Part shown: positions 21,553 through 27,731 of the stretch, piece by piece | Layout of the letters: every line of letters starts with the position of its first letter | Numbering within the stretch: the first letter of the stretch is position 1 | Assembly (NCBI GenBank): GCA_905236935.1 | Contig: CAJOQL010000102.1 | Span: 1 to 27,731, forward strand | From: an uncultured Bacilli bacterium | Lineage (GTDB): Bacteria; Bacillota_I; Bacilli_A; RF39; UBA660 | Length of the DNA: 27,731 bases | Reading direction: 5' to 3' | Position numbers and translations under genes: made by a program | Notes under the pieces: generated by a model | Seen by the model: only the letters and a program-made list of their open reading frames with translations | Told to the model about the DNA's origin: nothing | Databases searched by the model: none

Positions 21553-24500
21553 ATGAAAAAGACTATTAATAATAAAGGATTTACATTAGTTGAGATATTA
21601 GCAGTAGTAACTTTAATTGCTCTTGTAACTGTTTTAGCTGTATCTGGTATTAATGCTGCTAATAGAAAAACAAAAGAGAGAATTTTAAGGTCAAAGGTAA
21701 CAACTGCTGAAAGTGCACTTTATTCTTGGGCAACAGATAATGAAAACTGTTTTAGAAGTAAAGATGCTGTTGATTGTGTAATAGGAATAGAAGAAGGCAA
21801 AGGCTGCAAAGTAGATCAAAATATAGTTTCTTGTTCAATTACAATCGGAGAATTAGCAAACATGAATTTAATTAAGTACGATAATGAAGAAGAAAAAATT
21901 GTAATTGATCCAACAACTAATAAAAGTATGAATGATGAGCCGATTGAGTTTGTTTACGATAGTGTTAAAAGAAATTTTATATTTGAAAAAAACTCTGATA
22001 GGATACTAAAAGTTTTTACTTCAACAACGTCTAAGAGAATTACAACAGCGTCTGATAGTGAAACAGGGATTTTTCCAATTATAAATGGAGATTCATGGGT
22101 TAAAAGTATTTCAGTAAAAGTTAATGTAAAGGCAAGTAAAGGTTTAGCAGAAGGTGGTAAGGTTAGATATGGATGGAGTTTAAGACAAGATACATTACCA
22201 AAAAATTATACTGATTGGATAACTTTACCATATGCTGATGGAGCTACAACTACTAGTTTTATGGCTAATGGGTCTGATTTAAATGGTGAGTATTATTTAT
22301 GGATTGAACCAGAAATAACTACTAAAGATGAAATAAATTTGGAAACAACTGTGGCAGATAGAGTAGTTAGGTTTGATAATACACCTCCATCTCGCCCAAA
22401 TAATATGATATTGGCTGACAATAATTGGAATGTGTATACTATTGGTACTACTTCTAGTAAAGATTTATATGTTGTTCAATCATCTAAGGCAAATACAAAC
22501 ATATGTGAGATTAATGATGTTGATTTAAATGGCGCAACAGATACTTTAAGCGGGGTAGCAAGATTTGAAATATCAAATAATAATAGTGATTGGCATACAT
22601 ATAATTATGATTGTGAAGATAGTATGTATAAACTATCTGAAAATGGCACTCATACAAGATATGTAAGGGCATGTGATAATGCTGAAAACTGTGGTGAATC
22701 AGTAATATTACAAGCTAATATAGATAAAATTGCACCTACTGTAACCATAACTGCTACGAAAAATAATTCTGGGGATGTAGTTATGAATGATACATGGAGT
22801 AATGAAGGACTTAAATTTGGATTTGAAGCAAGTGGGACTGGAAAAAGTGGATATACCATTTATTATTGTAAGGATACTAGTAATAATGATGATAACGCTT
22901 GTAATCCTAATGTGCCATATAGTGGGCCAAATCCTTTAACTTCATTTACTGAAAATACAGGAATTTATAATATTAGATATAAGATAGTAACAGGCGCTAA
23001 TATATCATCGGAAGTTCAAAAATATATAGCTAAAGTAGATACAAAGGCACCAACTAAACCAGAAATGACTTTTGTAAATGGCGATTGGGAAACATACAAT
23101 CCTGATAAAGTTAATACTAGAACACTTTATGCTGCTCAGCATAGTGGAATAGAAGATAATACATGTACAACTCAAAAAGGAGCACCTCGTTCGACAGATG
23201 ATATAAGTGGAATAGATAAATATCAAATATCAGTGGATGGAACAAGGTGGGAAACATATATTTATGATTGCGGTAATGATGTTGCTGGTAACACTTTATA
23301 TAAAATGGAAGCTTATACAACTCATACTAGGTATTTTAGAGCTTGTGATTATGCAGGAAATTGCAGCGATGTAACTACTGTAACTGCGACTATAGAAAAT
23401 GGCCAACCAGTTATTGGAATTATGGCTTATAAATTTGATAGTTCTAGAGAAGGAGGAATTGGAGAAGAATTAGAATCGTTACAAACATATACAAGTGATG
23501 GAACATTTTTAGTTAAGAATGGTGAACAAATTAATGGTGGTATAACATTTATGTATGGAGCTTATTCACCTATTGGAATTAAATCCATTGTTTGGAAGCC
23601 AAGTATTAATGGTAGTGATGAGTATGATACTGGAAAAGAATTAGAACCACCGTTTGATACGAATACTTTAATAATAGCGAAAAATGCTAAATTTCAATTA
23701 GTGGCTACCAGTAATGATAATAAAGTTACTACAGTTACAGTAATTGCAAATTTAAATATTGTAACGCCGACTGCAGAATTAGAAGTTTATAAAGCTGGCA
23801 CAGAAGAAGGTGTTGGTGAAAATGAAAAGTCTGATGTTGGTTTAGATTTTATAGTAAAAAAAGGGTCTACGTTTGCATCAGATGATTATGCTTCAGTCTT
23901 TTATTGTGTGGATAGGGATGACACTTGTGTACCAAATATTCAAACAGAAGCAGGAAAAAGAATAACAGATTTTAGAAATTTAACAGGAATATACTTTTTT
24001 AGATATTATATTGTTAATGAATTAGGTAAAGGATCATTCACTAGCTCATATATGGCTAATGTTGAAGTGCCAAATGTAAAAGTAACAGCATATAATTATG
24101 ATGATGCAACAAAAATAATAGGTCCACAAGCGTTCTTCACTGATGGAACGATTGATTTAACATCTTCTTGGCTTCCATATGGTGTTAAATATAAAATTGA
24201 AAGTGCACCAAATGCAGCAATTAAGAGTGCAATATGGAGTTGGAATAAAGCTGGTACTTATACTGAAAATGAAAATATGAGTAGTGAAAATCAAACAGCA
24301 CCTTTAAATTTAAAGTATCCATATTTAAAGGAAAGTGGATATAGAGTAGGAAAATATGTAGTAACTTTTGCAAATGAACAAACGATTACAGTGACATTAA
24401 AAGCCAAAATAGATAATGTTACTCCAGTAGCAACTATAATAGCATATAAAAAAGGAACTATTGATGTTGTAGTAGAAGGTTCAAAATCAGATACTGGCTT

Positions 24501-26811
24501 AGATTATAAAATAACTAAAAGTAATGCTACAGTTAGTAATGCAACCATCTATTATTGCAAGGAAACTGCTACAACAACATGCACTTTTGATTTTACAAGT
24601 TGGAATCAAATTACTAGTGGAAATAGAATAACTAATTATAACAATGATACAAAGGATTATATAATTAAGTATGTTGTAATAAATGAAAGTGGTTTAGTAT
24701 CACCAGTTTATTCATATAATGCTCAGTTCAAAGAAAGTGATCTTTTAGTTGATGCAATTAAACCTAGTGAATGTTATGAACCTAAAACAGTTCCTGGTCG
24801 GGATATAGCAGATACTGATGAAGGTATGCCATGTGCGGATGATGATTATGGCAAGAGTTACTATTACAGAGGAGTTCAAGATAACAATTATGTTGTATTT
24901 TCAGGAATGTGTTGGCGAATTGTAAGAATAGATGGTAAAGATAACGTAAAACTAGTTTTATTTAATGGTTCTGGTCCTGATTGCTCTAATTTCGGAGATG
25001 AAAAAGCAACACTTGGAGTTCCTGATGATCTTAATGGATATTGTTATAATGGGGTAGACTTCATGAATGGAGGCTACAACAAAAGTATTAATGGAGTTGA
25101 ATTTGATTGTAGAAAAGAACCAAATACGAAGGAGCTGTATGATTTATATCATGCAAATACAAATGAATCAGCTTATTTAAGTATACTAAGAACATGGTAC
25201 AATCATAAAATTAATAAAAGTGACAAAAATTTACTTGCTGATGTGGTATGGTGTAATGATATTAGTCTTGGATCAGAAATAAGATCTGATTGGAGTGTAT
25301 CTTATTCCCCACGTGATAGATTATTTGATAAAAATAGCGCTACTCCAACTTTTAAATGCCTTGATTCAAGTGGTTATGATAAAAACTTATCAAGGTTTAC
25401 AGCCGGAACTAGTGTTGACCCAAAAGGTAATGGTGCTCTATCAACTTTATATTACGCTGATCAAACAGAAAAAATTGAATATAAAATAGGATTGTTAACT
25501 GCTGATGAAGTAGCCTTTGCTGGTTCAAATACTGATATAGATAATACAAGTTACTATTTATATCAAAATACTCAATACATGTTTGGCAGATCATGGCTTA
25601 CAATTTCACCATACGGTATTTATGTGCGTACTGGTATCAATCCAATGGCCAAAATGTTCGGCGTTTTGAATGGAAGATTACATCCATCTGAAACTAGTTC
25701 TAATAATCTATCTATCCGACCTGCTGTTGCTCTTAAACCTGATGTGACTTTTACGAATATTGGAGTTGGTGAAAAAGGTTCAATTACAAATCCTTATATT
25801 ATTGGTATAAGTAAAGATATGTCAAAATTAAAAAATAAATCCAATGATGGAACTTTATTAAGTAAAATATTACCTGATGAAGCTATTGGCCCAAAAGAAA
25901 AAGATGCATGGGATGCTCCTAAAACAACTGGTTTGTTTTCTGCAATTGATGATTATGGTACGTCATATTATTATAGAGGAGAGGTTCAAGATAATTATGT
26001 TATATTTGCAAATAAATGCTGGCAAATATTAAGAATAGATGGAAAAGGTAATATTAAATTAGTATTATATAATAATGATAGTAATAATTGTAATTCATCA
26101 TATAGTTTTGCTTTTATGAGCAAATTTAATGAAAATAAATATTCTCCAGCTTTTGTTGGATATATGTATGGTAATCCTAAAGGAAGTACTTATGACAGTA
26201 AATTTGAAAATATACATGAAAGTACTATTCTCACAAATCTAAAAAATTGGTATTTAAGTAATATATATAATAAAGGATATAATGATTATTTAGCAGATGT
26301 GGTATGGTGCAATGATAAAAGTATTTGCGATGAAGGGTTTGGTGTTTCATGTAGACTTGGAGCATCTGTAACATTTAGCTGCCCAAATTCATATGGTACT
26401 AATCCTAATTTGTCAAGATATACAGCAGGGACAAGTGTTGATCCTAATGGAAATGGAAAACTTAAGATAAACGGAATTGACTATAAAATAGGACTAATAA
26501 CATTTGATGAATATTACTATTCTGGTTTTAACTATGATCATAGATTTAACACTAGTTCTTTTCTATATCGTGGTAAGAGACAATTTACTATGTCACCTTA
26601 TTGGTCTCGTTATAATGATGGGTATACTGATAATGACAGTGTTGCGGCTTACGTGGGAGTAATGTATCATAATTCTGCATTTTATAATAGTAGTAGCAAT
26701 GTCAACCTTGAGTATCCTGTAAGTCCCGCAATAGCTTTAAAGCCAAATGTAAAAGTAAGTAGTGGAAGTGGTACTAAGACTGATCCTTATATAATAAGTG
26801 GATTGAAATAG
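21553..26811 (+). CDS. Giant prepilin-leader surface protein with mosaic repeat modules
   Basis: A 1752-residue exported protein. It starts with a type III signal, MKKTINNKGFTLVEILAVVT: the prepilin peptidase site falls between G9 and F10, and Glu at +5 and a hydrophobic helix follow, as in type IV pilins and pseudopilins. Instead of a pilin-sized body it carries about 1700 further residues. There is a head (45-275), then modules in the order A, B, A', C, B', C', B'' (about 277-1066, each 101-120 residues, some with DNTPPSRP or DKIAPT-like linkers typical of bacterial Ig-like domains), then two C-terminal domains D and D' (about 1067-1752). Many paired cysteines suggest disulfides. ATG at 21553 is chosen for the AAGGTGAAG site and the canonical prepilin start. 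Function is unknown; adhesion or display on a pilus-like fibre is plausible. No pilus machinery genes lie in the window. Confidence 0.88.
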   Translation: MKKTINNKGFTLVEILAVVTLIALVTVLAVSGINAANRKTKERILRSKVTTAESALYSWATDNENCFRSKDAVDCVIGIEEGKGCKVDQNIVSCSITIGELANMNLIKYDNEEEKIVIDPTTNKSMNDEPIEFVYDSVKRNFIFEKNSDRILKVFTSTTSKRITTASDSETGIFPIINGDSWVKSISVKVNVKASKGLAEGGKVRYGWSLRQDTLPKNYTDWITLPYADGATTTSFMANGSDLNGEYYLWIEPEITTKDEINLETTVADRVVRFDNTPPSRPNNMILADNNWNVYTIGTTSSKDLYVVQSSKANTNICEINDVDLNGATDTLSGVARFEISNNNSDWHTYNYDCEDSMYKLSENGTHTRYVRACDNAENCGESVILQANIDKIAPTVTITATKNNSGDVVMNDTWSNEGLKFGFEASGTGKSGYTIYYCKDTSNNDDNACNPNVPYSGPNPLTSFTENTGIYNIRYKIVTGANISSEVQKYIAKVDTKAPTKPEMTFVNGDWETYNPDKVNTRTLYAAQHSGIEDNTCTTQKGAPRSTDDISGIDKYQISVDGTRWETYIYDCGNDVAGNTLYKMEAYTTHTRYFRACDYAGNCSDVTTVTATIENGQPVIGIMAYKFDSSREGGIGEELESLQTYTSDGTFLVKNGEQINGGITFMYGAYSPIGIKSIVWKPSINGSDEYDTGKELEPPFDTNTLIIAKNAKFQLVATSNDNKVTTVTVIANLNIVTPTAELEVYKAGTEEGVGENEKSDVGLDFIVKKGSTFASDDYASVFYCVDRDDTCVPNIQTEAGKRITDFRNLTGIYFFRYYIVNELGKGSFTSSYMANVEVPNVKVTAYNYDDATKIIGPQAFFTDGTIDLTSSWLPYGVKYKIESAPNAAIKSAIWSWNKAGTYTENENMSSENQTAPLNLKYPYLKESGYRVGKYVVTFANEQTITVTLKAKIDNVTPVATIIAYKKGTIDVVVEGSKSDTGLDYKITKSNATVSNATIYYCKETATTTCTFDFTSWNQITSGNRITNYNNDTKDYIIKYVVINESGLVSPVYSYNAQFKESDLLVDAIKPSECYEPKTVPGRDIADTDEGMPCADDDYGKSYYYRGVQDNNYVVFSGMCWRIVRIDGKDNVKLVLFNGSGPDCSNFGDEKATLGVPDDLNGYCYNGVDFMNGGYNKSINGVEFDCRKEPNTKELYDLYHANTNESAYLSILRTWYNHKINKSDKNLLADVVWCNDISLGSEIRSDWSVSYSPRDRLFDKNSATPTFKCLDSSGYDKNLSRFTAGTSVDPKGNGALSTLYYADQTEKIEYKIGLLTADEVAFAGSNTDIDNTSYYLYQNTQYMFGRSWLTISPYGIYVRTGINPMAKMFGVLNGRLHPSETSSNNLSIRPAVALKPDVTFTNIGVGEKGSITNPYIIGISKDMSKLKNKSNDGTLLSKILPDEAIGPKEKDAWDAPKTTGLFSAIDDYGTSYYYRGEVQDNYVIFANKCWQILRIDGKGNIKLVLYNNDSNNCNSSYSFAFMSKFNENKYSPAFVGYMYGNPKGSTYDSKFENIHESTILTNLKNWYLSNIYNKGYNDYLADVVWCNDKSICDEGFGVSCRLGASVTFSCPNSYGTNPNLSRYTAGTSVDPNGNGKLKINGIDYKIGLITFDEYYYSGFNYDHRFNTSSFLYRGKRQFTMSPYWSRYNDGYTDNDSVAAYVGVMYHNSAFYNSSSNVNLEYPVSPAIALKPNVKVSSGSGTKTDPYIISGLK
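22381..23400 (+). repeat. Duplicated module A (22381-22731 and 23047-23400) of the prepilin-like protein
   Basis: Both copies are about 117 residues and share the order: (P)PSRP or PTKP start, a tryptophan strand (DNNWNVY / NGDWETY), LYVVQSS / LYAAQHS, a Cys, an (S)GVARFEIS / SGIDKYQIS strand, W(H/E)TY...YDC, and the end (THTRY)VRACDNAENC / FRACDYAGNC. Module B (22732-23046) lies between them. These look like bacterial Ig-like or cadherin-like domains. Confidence 0.75.
22732..24750 (+). repeat. Triplicated module B (22732-23046, 23764-24066, 24421-24750)
   Basis: Three copies of 101-110 residues share the start (A/T)P(T/V), a strand such as TITATK / ELEVYK / TIIAYK, a GL(K/D) segment, a cysteine pair around Y(Y/F)C...C, and a NxTGIY(N/F)(I/F)RY-like or DYIIKYVV strand. 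They are interspersed with modules A and C, so the gene grew by more than simple tandem duplication. Confidence 0.7.
23404..24420 (+). repeat. Duplicated module C (23404-23763 and 24067-24420)
   Basis: Two copies of about 119 residues. Shared features are a start (Q/V)P-(V/N)-(I/V)-x-(I/V)-x-AY, a YTSDGTFLV / FTDGTIDLT segment, AYSPIGIKSIVW versus NAAIKSAIWSW, and a closing (V)TVTVIANL / ITVTLKAKI strand. Module B' separates them. They have few cysteines, unlike A and B. Confidence 0.65.
24751..26808 (+). repeat. Tandem C-terminal domains D and D' of the prepilin-like protein
   Basis: Two copies of roughly 310-360 residues (24751-25836 and 25876-26808). Shared landmarks in order: DDYGxSYYYRG, (V)QDNxYVxF(S/A)xxCW(R/Q)I(V/L)RIDGK, KLVL(F/Y)N, LADVVWCND, LSR(F/Y)TAGTSVDPxGNG, YKIGL(L/I)T, (T)(I/M)SPY, PA(V/I)ALKP(D/N)V and (T)xPYII. 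Similar blocks occur at the ends of many surface proteins of gut Firmicutes, and may be related to the DUF6273-like group (not confirmed). The LADVVWCND stretch is nearly identical between copies. Confidence 0.8.
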
Positions 26812-26846
26812 TTTAAAATATTAATAAATTGTTTAGTAAATTAAAA

Positions 26847-27025
26847 GGTTCAATAAAATCTAGTGTGGAGCAGAGATGAGAAATTATCTCTGTTTTATTG
26901 TGGTAAAATCGGCTCTAGGTAATCTGGTGGGAAGTAAAAATTTGAAAAATAAGATGCGAAAAAAGTTAAAACTTAAACATCTGGTGTGAAATTTAGGTCA
27001 AACAGCTAGATAATCTAGTGTGAAG
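26847..27025 (+). repeat. Four direct repeats AATCTrGTGkGrAG at the IS left end
   Basis: Copies lie at 26857-26870 (AATCTAGTGTGGAG), 26921-26934 (AATCTGGTGGGAAG), 26978-26991 (CATCTGGTGTGAAA) and 27012-27025 (AATCTAGTGTGAAG). The first two lie within 24-base blocks (26847-26870 and 26911-26934) that match at 16 of 24 positions and both begin GG(T/C)TC. The repeats may be transposase binding sites. Confidence 0.7.
26871..26896 (+). terminator. Terminator-like hairpin after the giant surface gene
   Basis: CAGAGAT (26871-26877) and ATCTCTG (26886-26892), followed by TTTT. An outer inverted repeat CAATAAAA (26851-26858) / TTTTATTG (26893-26900) encloses it, leaving a 12-base bulge that contains most of the first direct repeat. 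It is the first plausible terminator after the gene ending at 26811. Confidence 0.6.
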
Positions 27026-27058
27026 TTAAAGAAGATAAAATGCTTCCTTTTTTGATGT

Positions 27059-27103
27059 CTTAATTTATAATAACATTTAATCCTTTAAGGTTAATAAATT
27101 AAG
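27059..27103 (+). promoter_or_regulatory. Inverted repeat that may hide the transposase ribosome binding site
   Basis: CTTAATTTAT (27059-27068) pairs perfectly with ATAAATTAAG (27094-27103), whose end runs into the AAGGAGG site (27101-27107). The inner part (CCTTTAAGG) can also fold. In longer transcripts this would partly mask the Shine-Dalgarno, a strategy known from other insertion sequences. Confidence 0.45.
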
Positions 27104-27115
27104 GAGGTTTAGAGT

Positions 27116-27731
27116 TTGGATTATTATATCTTATTAGGATTAAATAGGAAGAAATTGAAAATCATAAAAATTAAAAAAGAAAATGGAATAATAGATGTTG
27201 AGTTAAAAAGTAAAAAAGAAAAAGTGCGATGCCCAGAGTGTAATAAATTTACTAGTAGTATTCATAGTAAATTAAAACCAATAAGAAGTAAATATTTAGA
27301 TGCTTGTGGAGAAGAAGTAAATTTGATTATTTATAAGAGAAGATTTCATTGTTATTACTGCGGTAAAATATTTACTGAAGATTTATCATTAAATACTAAA
27401 GACGGAAATATATCAAATAAAACTAAAATACAAATAAGAAAAAATTTATTAGATTTATAATTTACCAATAAGTAAAATAGCTGAAAAGAATCATGCATCA
27501 AAATATATAATACGAGCTGAACTAGAAGAAGCAACATCAGTTATACCTGATTATATTAAGAACTTACCAAGAGTAATATCATTTGATGAGTTTAAATCGG
27601 ATACTAAAGAAGGTAAATATGCATTTATATTAAATGATCCAATACATAAAAGAGTATTAGATATATTACCGAATAGAAAAAAAGAATATCTAATTCAGTA
27701 CTTTACACATACTGAAAATAGACATTCTGTA
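27116..27731 (+). pseudogene. ISL3-family transposase, frameshifted and truncated by the window
   Basis: The first reading frame (27116-27460) encodes the N-terminal zinc-ribbon of ISL3 transposases, with CPEC at about residues 39-42 and CYYC at about 82-85 plus basic residues. The start is TTG, eight bases after AAGGAGG. After IRKNLLDL comes a stop at 27458. From about 27453 the +1 frame continues without a break to the window end: NLPISKIAEKNHASKYIIRA, then ISFDEFKS (first catalytic Asp of the DDE domain) and DILPNRKKEYLIQYF. Removing one T from the TTT at 27454-27456 restores a single frame (L-D-Y-N-L-P). This is therefore a single-base insertion, sequencing error or, less likely, recoding. 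The remaining catalytic residues lie beyond the window. Confidence 0.85.

Larger units (their letters stand above)
26812..27115 (+). other. Non-coding region with terminator and IS end repeats
   Basis: This 304-base stretch has no convincing ORF. It holds, in order, a terminator-like hairpin (26871-26892), four imperfect copies of AATCTrGTGkGrAG, two GG(T/C)TC sites that could be insertion sequence ends, and a long inverted repeat before the transposase gene. Each is listed separately. Confidence 0.7.
26911..27731 (+). mobile_element. ISL3-family-like insertion sequence, left part (cut by window end)
   Basis: The transposase gene type (see next entry) marks an ISL3-like element. The left end is uncertain: GGCTCT at 26911 resembles the GG(C/G/T)TCT ends of this family, but a related block starts at 26847. 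The right end and any target duplication lie outside the window. Confidence 0.55.

Noticed and set aside
26600..26811. The Asn/Tyr-rich variable end of domain D' as a target of a diversity-generating retroelement
   Set aside because: No reverse transcriptase or template repeat is present in the window, and AAT/TAT-rich codons are normal in this AT-rich genome.
26857..27025. The four direct repeats as a CRISPR array
   Set aside because: Only four 14-base imperfect copies, irregular spacing (64, 57 and 34 bases) and no cas genes; position at an insertion sequence end explains them better.

Overview
This is an AT-rich bacterial chromosome segment, very probably from a low-GC, Gram-positive, spore-forming member of the Bacillota (class Bacilli; the gene style recalls uncultured gut lineages near Erysipelotrichia or RF39). 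The evidence is a Firmicute-type mraZ-rsmH-ftsL-ftsI start of the division cluster, spoIIIAH and gerE homologues, RecU and DnaD, Bacillus-like promoters and Shine-Dalgarno sites, and TGA used as a stop (for example rsmH), so the code is the standard bacterial one. The exact taxon is inference.

Layout. 1-2540: accessory genes: a small membrane protein, a DUF3267-type membrane zincin, a rhuM gene broken by an internal deletion, a small helical protein and a flavin-fold oxidase-like protein. 2597-3229: a membrane-anchored extracytoplasmic CPFC thioredoxin-like protein. 3315-5474: a tight redox operon of a 2-Cys glutathione peroxidase, thioredoxin reductase, thioredoxin and an OhrR-like MarR regulator, with a perfect palindrome over the promoter -10. 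5609-9929: mraZ, rsmH, ftsL, ftsI plus an unknown single-pass membrane protein; four TGG boxes at exact 10-bp spacing precede mraZ. 9922-11672 (minus): a sporulation island, spoIIIAH, gerE and a GerMN protein, with a sigma-K-like promoter before gerE. 11846-12535: a CmpB-type membrane protein.

12651-14924: a compact, apparently undescribed bacteriocin-type locus. It has a peptidase C39 ABC transporter followed by two tiny overlapping genes for double-glycine-leader peptides, both ending in Lys-Cys-X. 14969-20723: cca, dnaD and nth (plus) facing recU-ponA (minus), a housekeeping neighbourhood resembling that of Bacillus. 20897-21484: engB. 21553-26811: a 1752-residue surface protein that begins like a type IV prepilin and continues as a mosaic of repeated extracellular modules. 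26812-27731: the left part of an ISL3-like insertion sequence with repeated end motifs and a frameshifted transposase, cut by the window end.

How it fits together: the redox operon is a complete peroxide-reducing chain with its own thiol-sensing regulator. The division genes are apparently under MraZ autocontrol. The sporulation genes imply an endospore cycle. The C39 transporter would cut and export the two peptides encoded just behind it.
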